A DNA stretch of 64,000 bases, from the IMG/VR virus record IMGVR_UViG_3300018422_000003, positions 1-64,000 of that record, one strand, 5' to 3'. Source of the DNA: a virus. Position numbers and translations under genes: made by a program. Each line of letters begins with the position of its first letter. Position 1 is the first letter of the stretch. Below the pieces are notes generated by a model. The model made no database searches. It was not told the DNA's origin and worked only from the letters and a program-made list of their open reading frames with translations. Below, in pieces: positions 47,701 through 54,804 of the stretch.

Positions 47701-49242
47701 CAGGGAATCGGCCGGATTGAATTGGACCTTGCCCGCCTTGATGGCCTTGCCAAGCGTGTTGTAGAGCGGCTCCTGCTCACCGAAGCTTTTATTCGGGTGA
47801 TAGTCGACGCTGAGCTGATCGTTGCCGATGTGCTTGTACGCCTGCGCTTTGTCGATCCCGTAGATTGCGCCCGATTTGGTCCGCAGGAACTGGCCGGGGT
47901 GGCCGTCATGATTGCTGATCAGCCAATCGAGAACGTGCTCGCGCTGGATCTGCTGAATCTCAAACGCCGACAACGATTCCATCGGTACGGGCTTGTTCTG
48001 CCCACCGTTCGTGAAGTCGATTTTCTTTGCAAGATCCGGAACGAATTTCTGAGCGGATCCGAACTTCCCGCCGAGCGTCATCGTGTGAACTTCGACGGCG
48101 GTTTGAGGGTTGACCAGGCGCGCTACATTAGCCGCCGCCTCCTCCGCGTACGGAATGATTTTCTTTGACGCATCGACGGGTTTGAACAGCCAGTCGTTGC
48201 CCGCCGGATCGGTCCAGATCTCCTTGGCGTGAGCGCCGCCGAGGCCGGGGTTAGCGGACTTGAGCGCCCATGGTTTCGGCGCAGGCGGCTTGGGCGCTTC
48301 CGGAGGCGCGGGTGGTACGTAAGTGCCGGGTCGCTTCTCAAAGCCCAACGCTTCGCGCGTGGCGGCCATAGCGACCGCCTGCGGCATCTTCCCGCTGGCG
48401 CCGGTATCGGCAGCCTTCGGCGCGGGCATGTCCGCTGGCCACGGCATCCAGACGTGACGGCAATTCCAGCCGCCGCCGTAGCGCAGCGCCGGGAGCAATG
48501 GCGTTTTTGAAAGCTGCTTCAGCTCCGCATCCATCGCGTGAATATCTTTGAGCGTGTACAGCTTGTCGATTTTCGCGAGGCAGAACGGGCGGTTCTTAAT
48601 GTCCTTCGGCCCGCGATAGGTGAAGTTTTTGATTCCGGCGGTTTGCCAGATCTTCATCGACACGGTCCGGTCGTAAACAACCAGCGCCGTGTCCGCGTAC
48701 GTAGCCGCGTAGTTCTTCAGCTTGAGGTCGAGCGTTGCCGCAATCTTGTCGATGAGCGGCGCCCGCGCGGTACCGAGCAGCGCGTTCTGGATGACTGCCT
48801 GCCCGACCGATTTCACGGCCTCTGTGCCGAGGCCGGACAGGTAATCGTAATCGATATTCTTGAGCTGCTTTAGGGCGTTGCGATCGAGCGGCGCGAGCCG
48901 TTCGTCGGGAAGCTTCAGCGCCTTCACGGTGGCGATCGCATTCTCGACCGATTGATCGAAGCTGCCGGTCAGCTCTTTTACCAGCTCGGGATAGCCTTCG
49001 CTGTTGAGCTGCTTTTGTAGCTCAGCCTGGAGCTGCAGCAGCGATTGCGCCTGCGCCGCGACCTTCGGTGTCAGCTCGCCGGCGGAAAGGATTTCGATGA
49101 CGCGCGAGCGCATGGCAGCGACCGTCTTCTTCAACCCGGCTTCGAACACGGCGAGCGCCTTGGCCTGCGAGGTAATCGAGGCGTTGGAGATTTCGGTAAC
49201 CGCGCCAAGCTGGCGCTCCGGTTGATTGTTATAGCGCGGCAT
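44728..49242 (-). CDS. Giant MuF-type head protein with kinase-like and ART-like parts
   Basis: 1504 residues. Residues about 20-270 are the SPP1-gp7/MuF head-morphogenesis domain (TAGIKNFTYRGPKDIKNRPF, then GGGWNCRHVWMPW). Residues about 325-545 resemble PI3/4-kinase or HipA-like folds: WLFKP (lysine 354), EEAAANVARLV, GSAQKFVPD, a catalytic-type NHDGHPGQFLR (aspartate 446) and YGIDKAQA (aspartate 464). Coiled coils follow (590-650), then two copies of a WxAxWD-GGYVW unit (655-690 and 740-775). The last 200 residues contain YRLVHD (arginine 1327), VSTTEK and GNETILK (glutamate 1449), reminiscent of the R-S-E triad of ADP-ribosyltransferases. Polymorphic toxin-type MuF proteins are known; activity here is inferred. 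Confidence 0.75.
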   Translation of the reverse strand: MPRYNNQPERQLGAVTEISNASITSQAKALAVFEAGLKKTVAAMRSRVIEILSAGELTPKVAAQAQSLLQLQAELQKQLNSEGYPELVKELTGSFDQSVENAIATVKALKLPDERLAPLDRNALKQLKNIDYDYLSGLGTEAVKSVGQAVIQNALLGTARAPLIDKIAATLDLKLKNYAATYADTALVVYDRTVSMKIWQTAGIKNFTYRGPKDIKNRPFCLAKIDKLYTLKDIHAMDAELKQLSKTPLLPALRYGGGWNCRHVWMPWPADMPAPKAADTGASGKMPQAVAMAATREALGFEKRPGTYVPPAPPEAPKPPAPKPWALKSANPGLGGAHAKEIWTDPAGNDWLFKPVDASKKIIPYAEEAAANVARLVNPQTAVEVHTMTLGGKFGSAQKFVPDLAKKIDFTNGGQNKPVPMESLSAFEIQQIQREHVLDWLISNHDGHPGQFLRTKSGAIYGIDKAQAYKHIGNDQLSVDYHPNKSFGEQEPLYNTLGKAIKAGKVQFNPADSLPAIEAAEKISDADYLKAVEGYAANHPGGPAAAAKFKAAAIARKNSLRSDFETYYRKLTSDPHFSFDPAKMAAAKKAHADAIAAANQKAADALALQKANEEAAAKVKAAAEKAEYEAKLAAAEKLAAEAKAAAEANAAPVPPGMAAVYKNQYSEWSAKWDGGKGGYVWVKPDGTLATDTVTSPDQMKKSVVGTTKASQNKAMVAQTPIMPAAPKPPKAATKKAADEPPPGLAAKYQNKNTNWTATWDSVKGGYVWSKADGTLTHLVTPGADFKSTFLNDADTVALTPTSAQKKQPHLAPTEQEKHEQKEIVKKHEALGYNGLSEYEQGLLDGLPLSELKSLQKEIDEDEKSDVTEAASSAQKAADVAAAAAQTAAATVLNVEDEAEAKRLARNAYTRAQRAKKKGVVLDDPAPEEEAETGDLAHLGERNLAHVATAKANGWQGKTLAIDKDQIEDQNVLVWQEKTKAGDRTMLRMKLRLEAQDDFLRGLGLDPGVAKNDDDDDDSNKASSKSDVELVPIPHAPVSKQIFSNLVNGVGNVSLSTPDDSKAWAFGWGGQMSIEQVKQLKKEFTDWTSAVTKERARLKKLEDQAANKGAIQTGEKQFTVKQTGARVDSKEIKNGSIIVAEEQVSLSSVYTGAGAGLQQYNVTWKDGVRVRYIPYSEGKGDTNTKSFTFHGTLEVMVPGAVDPKQVEHALKRLSETGLNTKAATKTDEELLYLQKATYVANAHTSAEWKELVAKHKTENTSDAARVVEMRAYWSRRLGVPDVTKLPEYKPEGQYEQRWDKHGEQAGNRHQYRFDLTEQQLNEQLGEYRLVHDIKFGNASAKLNEFFDVALPNNASMVSTTEKLRTGITRKGAGSATADIKSGGGSYVFTRIQKAANTKSQIYFKVRNLRRMDAISYDGDKYGRVTGDTVSTERGSTISEFKKYSLHSGNETILKNTLSLLHEIDHVKTLDEHERQEVLAVFRKHGITKFPDGRPIEKVIQAGSRY

Positions 49243-49244
49243 TC

Positions 49245-49634
49245 TTAGGAGGCCCGCTTTGCGCGGACGAGCGCTACGCAGGCTTCACTGATTGCCTCGA
49301 TCGCCTGCTCCTGCGCCGTATCCTCGGCTGAGTCAGGGTCGACGCCCAGCGGCGCGAGGTGCAAATGACAAAGCTCGTGTACGATATCCAGCTCCATGTC
49401 CTGAGCGCCTTTGAAGCCGGAGCGCCGGTAATCCCACGGCCGCATCAGCCGGATCGTCGCGGTCTTGCGCAGCAGATTCCAATCGATCTTGGCCTGGACT
49501 TTCGCCGGCATGTCCCGCTTGCTGGAGATGACGACCTCGACGCGCCAATCCCGCAGGCGCAGCACGCCCTGATACCAGGAGCACATCGCAGCCGCCTCGG
49601 CGGCATCATAGATAACCTCGCCCGCTGCAGCCAT
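49245..49634 (-). CDS. Zinc metalloprotease-like protein beside the portal
   Basis: 129 residues. DIVHELCHLHLAP has the HExxH motif (H86, E87, H90), the mark of zinc metalloproteases; WRVEVVISSKRDM and ATIRLMRPWDY give the preceding strands. Small phage proteins of this kind sit between portal and MuF genes in other phages. It could process the head protein or an injected protein, but only the motif is evidence. The two neighbours are 2 and 6 bp away. Confidence 0.65.
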   Translation of the reverse strand: MAAAGEVIYDAAEAAAMCSWYQGVLRLRDWRVEVVISSKRDMPAKVQAKIDWNLLRKTATIRLMRPWDYRRSGFKGAQDMELDIVHELCHLHLAPLGVDPDSAEDTAQEQAIEAISEACVALVRAKRAS

Positions 49635-49640
49635 GGCGGT

Positions 49641-51161
49641 TTACTCTTCTTCTTCGGCGCCGGGGCCGCCGGGCGCTGGCATTTCAAGCGCCGGATCTTT
49701 CATCGCCGCAATGTCGGCGGTGATTATGGCTTTGCGATCTTCAGGCAGCGAGGTGAGCAGCTTGAATACGGCGCGCTCCATCAGCTCCTGCCGCGCGCTC
49801 AGCGGCGCTCCCGCGGATTGCAGCAGGATCATTGCGTCGATGAGGTCCTTGGCGGTCGATAGATCGTACTTACGCGCGTACTGGACGTTGCCCTTCCATT
49901 CCGAGCCGAGGTATAGCCCGGCGAAATAGAGGATCTGCTTTACTGCGTCCTCCTCCCATCCGGCCATGCCTGCCAGGATCTTCTCGGCTTCGCTGAAGTC
50001 CCATTCCTTCGATACGCCGGACTGCGTGTCGTTCGCGCCGCCGCTGGTTTGGAGCGCCTTGCCCTGGATGCCCATGTGGCGCAGCGCCAGCGAGAACATC
50101 GTTCCGAAGGCTTTCCAGCCGGATTCAAACGGGCCGCTGTCGGGGGATACGTAGAAAAACTCTTCCTGCTCCTCGGGGTTGAGGTGCATGATGGTTGCCG
50201 CGCCGACGCCCGCATCGCCCGGTGACTTGAGGCTTTTGAATACGGGGACCGGAAACATTGAGCTTTCGAGGTTCTCGTCGAAGCTCGAAACCCAATTGGT
50301 CAGCAGCTGCGCAAACTTGGCCGCGTCGCGCAAAAGCGAGTCGCCGCGGAAAGCGCCGAGGCGTACGTGATACATCGGCACGACCGGAATTGCGCCGACG
50401 CTGTTGCGCCCGGTGCTTACGCCGATCCAGTGGCCTTCGACCTTCTCAAACACGATCCATTTCTCGAGAGACCAGTACCGGAGCTGCTCGGTGCAGGCGC
50501 TCGAATTCTCATCGAGCACACTGCCCTGGGACGGGGCCTCGCGCCGGAACAGAATCTCGATGGGCCTGCCGCGCTCGTCGAGCCGCCAGTTGAGCATGTC
50601 CTCACGCGGAATATGCACGAGGTACGGCCGCAGGTTTTGTTCGTGCTGATCGCGCCGGGTGATGACGGGCCGCTGCGGATCCGCCTGCGGCATGTCGATC
50701 AGGACGAAGTCGCAGCCGGTGACGGTTTTCGATGTTCGAACGGAGCTGAGGAATTGCGCGAGCGATTGGCCCTGCAGATCCGCGTCATCGAGGAACGCCG
50801 CGAAGGCGTCTCCGTTGGGCGTGATCATTGCGTTCTCGGGCTTGCCGACCGTCGCTGCGTAAAAGTCCACAATCGGGCCGACCAGATTCACATACACAGC
50901 CCGCGCCAGCCGGTGGCAGTACTTGTCGTGGCGCTCCATCGGGTACTGCCAGAGGTAGTTCTGCGTCCCGGTGTACACGCCCGAAAGGCCGGGATCGGTC
51001 TTCGGTGAGAGCATCGCCGACGATCCGGCTGCCGCCGCCGGGAGAGGATTCCGGGTGCTCGGATAGAGCGGCCCGCCGTCGTAGTGATCCCGATAAAATT
51101 TCCAGAGCGCGTTTCCGCTCGTATATACGGGGTGCCTCTGCTCTAACGCTTTGTTATCCAT
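49641..51161 (-). CDS. Portal protein
   Basis: 506 residues. Start WKFYRDHYDGGPLYPST, then the portal clip and stem segments (YCHRLARAVYVNLVGPIVDF, PYLVHIPREDMLNWRLDERG, GAIPVVPMYHVRLGAF). The C-terminus is helical with an acidic end (PGGPGAEEEE). This is the SPP1 gp6/DUF4055 type of portal, twelve copies of which form the ring for DNA passage. Its place before the protease and MuF genes and after the lysis block is unusual only in the second point. Confidence 0.86.
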   Translation of the reverse strand: MDNKALEQRHPVYTSGNALWKFYRDHYDGGPLYPSTRNPLPAAAAGSSAMLSPKTDPGLSGVYTGTQNYLWQYPMERHDKYCHRLARAVYVNLVGPIVDFYAATVGKPENAMITPNGDAFAAFLDDADLQGQSLAQFLSSVRTSKTVTGCDFVLIDMPQADPQRPVITRRDQHEQNLRPYLVHIPREDMLNWRLDERGRPIEILFRREAPSQGSVLDENSSACTEQLRYWSLEKWIVFEKVEGHWIGVSTGRNSVGAIPVVPMYHVRLGAFRGDSLLRDAAKFAQLLTNWVSSFDENLESSMFPVPVFKSLKSPGDAGVGAATIMHLNPEEQEEFFYVSPDSGPFESGWKAFGTMFSLALRHMGIQGKALQTSGGANDTQSGVSKEWDFSEAEKILAGMAGWEEDAVKQILYFAGLYLGSEWKGNVQYARKYDLSTAKDLIDAMILLQSAGAPLSARQELMERAVFKLLTSLPEDRKAIITADIAAMKDPALEMPAPGGPGAEEEE

Positions 51162-51269
51162 TGTTTCGGCCGGGAGGGGGTGGCCGGGCGCGCGGCTAGG
51201 GACCGTGCTCGGGGCCGCCCTCTCCTTCTGCCGGGGAAGTCGCGCGTGGCGAGTGTTAGGTTTAGAGGC

Positions 51270-51527
51270 ATGGCGTGGGCGCCGGAGATGACAACCACAC
51301 GAGCCGATAGGCGGGCGAGCCTGACCGCCGACGAAGCCGTTAAGATGTGGGCCATTGCCGGAGGCGAAGAGCAGAAGTTTCGGGATATATTCGAGCTGCT
51401 CGTTACGATTCAGCTCGCGCGCATGCCTCTACAGACAGCGACGCCTCGCTCACCTCTTAATCCCTACGGCTCGGAGGGCAATCCGGTGGATGTCAGCGAC
51501 CGGCTGCGCGGGAATGAGAAACCTTAA
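51270..51527 (+). CDS. Small cargo protein ending in the NPYG-EGNP peptide
   Basis: 85 residues from ATG 51270 (ATG 51288 is possible). Helical start (ADEAVKMWAIAGGEEQKFRD, FELLVTIQLARMPL), then a final 20 residues NPYGSEGNPV-DVSDRLRGNE. The same phrase with two changes begins the unrelated protein at 61454. It is on the plus strand between portal and endolysin genes, which run the other way, and its stop overlaps the endolysin stop by 4 bp. Function unknown. Confidence 0.6.
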   Translation: MAWAPEMTTTRADRRASLTADEAVKMWAIAGGEEQKFRDIFELLVTIQLARMPLQTATPRSPLNPYGSEGNPVDVSDRLRGNEKP

Positions 51528-52048
51528 CCCTCGGTAATGAACTTCAGCGCCTCGGCTGCGGGCGATCCGCGGAACAGAGCCGCCTCCGCCGAGCGGCGTT
51601 TGGAGAGGCCCGCAAAGACGGCTGTCTCGCCAGTATCCGGGTGCTTCCCCTTGTTCCAAAACTTAAATTGAGCCGCCGCGCCCTCGTAATCGGCGTGGTT
51701 GAGCTTGCGCAGCAGCGTACACTCGATCGTGTTCCACCGTGACTTTCGGATATTGTGAACAAATGAGACAAGAGCGTCGAATTCGTTCTGCGTCAAAGGT
51801 ACCGTCACCTTCCGGCGGACATAAGCAGCCGCCTCCGCGACGTCCACGCGTAGCAGCCCCTCGGCCTGCGCGGGTGTGATCCGCTGGCCGGGTGAGACCA
51901 TCGCTTTGGTCGTGCCGAAGCCGATCGTCAAAATCCCGGCCGGGCAACGGTACGCTTCGAGCCGGGGCTGACCGCCCTCGGCCTCCGCGTGGCGGATGAT
52001 TACCAGCGCATCCTCGGTCGGCCTCAAATCAGTAACAGGGTTTCTCAT
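51524..52048 (-). CDS. Endolysin, GH24 lysozyme (T4/P22 type)
   Basis: 174 residues. AEAEGGQPRLEAYRCPAGIL, then TIGFGTT, is the GH24 signature (catalytic glutamate near 24, cysteine 35 in the place of the usual aspartate, threonine 41). NEFDALVSFVHNI completes the lysozyme core. It cuts the glycan strands of the host wall at lysis. No signal peptide or membrane helix is present, so a holin is needed; candidates are the small membrane proteins. It overlaps its upstream neighbour by one base. Confidence 0.87.
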   Translation of the reverse strand: MRNPVTDLRPTEDALVIIRHAEAEGGQPRLEAYRCPAGILTIGFGTTKAMVSPGQRITPAQAEGLLRVDVAEAAAYVRRKVTVPLTQNEFDALVSFVHNIRKSRWNTIECTLLRKLNHADYEGAAAQFKFWNKGKHPDTGETAVFAGLSKRRSAEAALFRGSPAAEALKFITEG

Positions 52049-52335
52049 CAGCCCATCGGCTCCAAAATCTCAAGAACGAACGTCCGCTTGCCTGACTTTC
52101 GTCCGGCGCTCGTGACGACGCTATTGCCGATCAAATACTTCTCGCCCGGCTCAGCGGCCGCCGTCCCGATCCATACCGTCGCGGTCGTAGAGGTCTTGGT
52201 GCTCACGGACGGTTCTGTGAGCGGCGAGGGAACGGTCCATGTGCTGGTGGCGATCGATTCGCCCTCTTGTAGCCAGCCGCTCCAATCGCGCGTGTAATCA
52301 AGCTCCGCCAAAGTTGTCGATTGAAAAATTTTCAT
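52048..52335 (-). CDS. Small beta-rich phage protein
   Basis: 95 residues, MKIFQSTTLAELDYTRDWSG then WLQEGESIATSTWTV, strands up to VVTSAGRKSGKRTFVLEILE. The LDYxxDWSxWL phrase occurs in conserved proteins coded near phage tail and fibre genes, with immunoglobulin-like folding. Probably virion-associated; role unknown. Overlaps fibre and endolysin genes. Confidence 0.55.
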   Translation of the reverse strand: MKIFQSTTLAELDYTRDWSGWLQEGESIATSTWTVPSPLTEPSVSTKTSTTATVWIGTAAAEPGEKYLIGNSVVTSAGRKSGKRTFVLEILEPMG

Positions 52336-53771
52336 CGTGGTATCGTCCTGTTCTCGTCCGCGTTGATGACCGTACGGAAGTCTCGGGGTGTCCCCGCCTC
52401 GCGCAGCTCCGCCGCCGTTTGGATCGTGCGGGCCGCCGCCGGGGTGTACGCCGTCGCCTCAATCTGAAGCCCGGTGGCCGCCGACGATCCGGCCGGGGCC
52501 GTGCTGGAGCCAACGCCAGAGAAGATCCGCCCGCCGATACCAGCCGAGGAAGCAAGGCCCGTCGATGCGCCCGCGCCGCCGAAAAGCTGCCAGCCGGTCC
52601 CCTCGGTAGAGGCCCTTGCGGTGATGCTGAGCGCGCCGGAGAAGACTTGGCCGCCAGATCCCGCTGACGTCGCCGTCGCCGTGCTGGTGGCTGATCCGCC
52701 GCCGATAACGATCTGCTGCCCGCTGCCCGTACTTTGCGCCGCCGGGATGGCTGAGCCGCCCGAGCCTGCAAATACCAGCGCTCCCGAGCTGCTGGCCTCC
52801 GCCGTAGCGATCGAGGAAGCCGCGCCGGTTGCGCCTTGAATGCCTGATCCGCCGGTCAGCGCAGCCGCCGTACTTTGTCCGGATCCAGAGAATACCAGCG
52901 CTCCCGATCCGGCGGCCTGCGCCGTCCCGGTTGCCGCGCCTGCGCCCGCAAACACCAGAGCGCCGTTTGCTGCCGCCGTGGGCGCGCTGGTGGCGCTGTC
53001 CCCGGCTGAGCTGAAGCTCAGTGAGCCGGTCGCGGCCGCCGCGCCAGGCGTAACGCTGTTTGCGCCCGTCCCGGCAAACGCCAGCGATCCGGAGCCGATG
53101 ACTGAGGCCGCTCCCGCCGCCGCGCCTGCTCCTGCAAATTCGAGAGAACCGGTTCCGGCCGCCGCCGCTGTCCCGGTCGACGCGCCTGATCCCGAGACGG
53201 CGCTGCTGATCGTTCCGCCGCTGAAGTCATCGAGCCGCCCGGTTTGGGCGAGCTGGACGAGGCCGAGGTATCCGGCCGCTGTGACGGAGGAATCGGTCGC
53301 GCTGAGAACTTGCGTCCAGGAGCCTGCTGCGGCCTTGTAATAGCCCTTGATCTGATTGCCGATTGCCTCGATGCCGACCGAATCGCCGGCGGAAACTTCC
53401 TGGTTGACCGCGCTGGCAATTAGAGTTTGCGATCCGGCGACGGTCTTGTAAAGGCTGAGCTGATCCGTGCCGCCTGACTTTTGGACGTGCAGGAAGTAGT
53501 TGCTGACCGAGCCGGTGCCGGGGCTGGTGATCCGGAGCGCGACCTCGAAATGGTCGGCTGAAACGGGAACGGTGACGTACGCCTCCGCATCGGGGCCGTA
53601 GGTTGCCGCGTTGTAATACGCGGAGCACCAGGACGCGTTTGATCCTGTGACTGCGTTTCCGTTTATGTTCAGGCCGCTATCGCCCGCGAACAGACCGCCG
53701 GTCCAGACACCCGAGAGTGTTCCGTTCCCGCGGTTAAAGTTGTCGAGAAGCGCGGTCGTCGGGAATGCCAT
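52332..53771 (-). CDS. Repetitive fibre protein with ConA-like head
   Basis: 479 residues. Residues 1-185 look like a jelly-roll with DNFNRGNGTLSGVWTG, FEVALRITSPGTG and GLVQLAQTGRLDDFSG. Residues about 195-430 consist of many glycine/alanine/serine repeats about 18 residues long with the pattern G-LVFAGAG-ATGTA (for example GALVFAGAGAATGTA), which should form an extended stalk. The last 35 residues (TIQTAAELREAGTPRDFRTV) are different and may bind a partner. A carbohydrate-binding virion fibre is inferred. Confidence 0.7.
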   Translation of the reverse strand: MAFPTTALLDNFNRGNGTLSGVWTGGLFAGDSGLNINGNAVTGSNASWCSAYYNAATYGPDAEAYVTVPVSADHFEVALRITSPGTGSVSNYFLHVQKSGGTDQLSLYKTVAGSQTLIASAVNQEVSAGDSVGIEAIGNQIKGYYKAAAGSWTQVLSATDSSVTAAGYLGLVQLAQTGRLDDFSGGTISSAVSGSGASTGTAAAAGTGSLEFAGAGAAAGAASVIGSGSLAFAGTGANSVTPGAAAATGSLSFSSAGDSATSAPTAAANGALVFAGAGAATGTAQAAGSGALVFSGSGQSTAAALTGGSGIQGATGAASSIATAEASSSGALVFAGSGGSAIPAAQSTGSGQQIVIGGGSATSTATATSAGSGGQVFSGALSITARASTEGTGWQLFGGAGASTGLASSAGIGGRIFSGVGSSTAPAGSSAATGLQIEATAYTPAAARTIQTAAELREAGTPRDFRTVINADENRTIPR

Positions 53772-53781
53772 CAGGCGCTAC

Positions 53782-54186
53782 TTAACCGCGCGATTCTGTG
53801 TGTGTAAAGGCTGTGATATTCAGCGTTGCGCCGCTCGAAAGAGCGACGGAATCGAGCACCAGATTCGAGGTAGCCGTTCCGACCGTTCCATCCTCGACCA
53901 CGGTCGTTCCGTTCGATGCCACGCAGCGATACCATGCGGCCGTTCCCGACGCGAGGATAACTTCGCTGCTAATCGCGTTCGCAGTAGCTACGCCATTGGC
54001 AGGAGCGCCAAAAGCGGTCGCCGAGAAGTCATGCTCGCTCAGCAGCGTCCCGCCGCCAACGCCCGCGTCGGTATCGGCCGGTTGCGTGCCGGAATAGATT
54101 CGGAGCTTGCCGGTGTTGAGCAAGGCGGTATGAGCGGCGCAGCGCGCGTCGGCGGAGCCTTCGGAGAACTTTGGGTTGAGTGCCAT
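53782..54186 (-). CDS. Structural phage protein
   Basis: 134 residues. The phrase GKLRIYSGTQPADTDAG, then LLSEHDFSATAFGAPANGVA and SGTAAWYRCVASNGTTVVED, is a common phage structural type with a beta-sandwich, often found next to fibre genes. It ends in TLNITAFTHTESRG. Its exact virion location is unknown. It lies 10 bp behind the fibre gene and converges on no neighbour. Confidence 0.6.
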   Translation of the reverse strand: MALNPKFSEGSADARCAAHTALLNTGKLRIYSGTQPADTDAGVGGGTLLSEHDFSATAFGAPANGVATANAISSEVILASGTAAWYRCVASNGTTVVEDGTVGTATSNLVLDSVALSSGATLNITAFTHTESRG

Positions 54187-54260
54187 TACGGAAAGGCATT
54201 CGCGCGGAATCCAGGGATCGTTTAGCCCGGATTATCGGCGCATGGTTGGGACACGAGACA

Positions 54261-54668
54261 ATGGCGGCAATGACCGAAGCGCAATTTCTGCGGCTGATCG
54301 AGCTGCAGAACGCCACGATCGAGGCGCAAGGCAGGACGATTGTCGTTCTGCAGGACCTCCTCGTGAGAGATACGGGACGAACGGTCGGCGCGCTGAGCGC
54401 GCTGCGGTCAGAAGTCAGAAAAACCAGGGAGGCTCTTATGGCAAAACTTGACGATCTCGAACGCGAGGTGGAGCAGAACGAGGACGTACAGCGGTCCGCC
54501 GTTACGCTGCTGCATCATCTATCGCAGCAGATCAAAGATGCGGGCACGGACCCGGCGAAGCTGGCCGCTCTCACAGCGCGCCTCGATACCAATAGCGCGG
54601 CTCTGGCGGCCGCCATCGTAGCCAATACGCCCGCCGGTCCGGACGCGGGTGAGCCGCAGCCCGCGTGA
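54261..54668 (+). CDS. Coiled-coil protein on the plus strand in the late region
   Basis: 135 residues from ATG 54261 (ATG 54270 possible; GGGAC 9 bp upstream). Almost wholly helical: FLRLIELQNATIEAQGRTIV, ALRSEVRKTREALMAKLDDL and DPAKLAALTARLDTNSAALA. Such proteins with a NxALAxAIxANTPA end occur around phage fibre and lysis genes; the role is unknown. It ends before the terminator at 54768. Confidence 0.6.
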   Translation: MAAMTEAQFLRLIELQNATIEAQGRTIVVLQDLLVRDTGRTVGALSALRSEVRKTREALMAKLDDLEREVEQNEDVQRSAVTLLHHLSQQIKDAGTDPAKLAALTARLDTNSAALAAAIVANTPAGPDAGEPQPA

Positions 54669-54767
54669 GATAAGATAGGGACTCGTCGCATCCCTTTTCA
54701 CGGAGGCGGCGTGGATTGAAACGAATAGAATGTTTAGCCGATCAGTTTGACTGTTTCGGATCGGAAG

Positions 54768-54804
54768 ACGGCCCGCTTCTCACGAGGCGGGCCGTTTTGT
54801 TTTT
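54768..54804. terminator. Rho-independent terminator near the terminase end
   Basis: ACGGCCCGC (54768-54776) pairs with GCGGGCCGT (54787-54795), followed by TTTGTTTTT. On the plus strand it ends the 54261-54668 unit; its right flank overlaps the stop of the terminase gene by a few bases. Confidence 0.8.

Noticed and set aside
54710-54722. ATTGAAACG phrase resembling the end of CRISPR repeats
   Set aside because: It occurs once with no repeat array or spacers.
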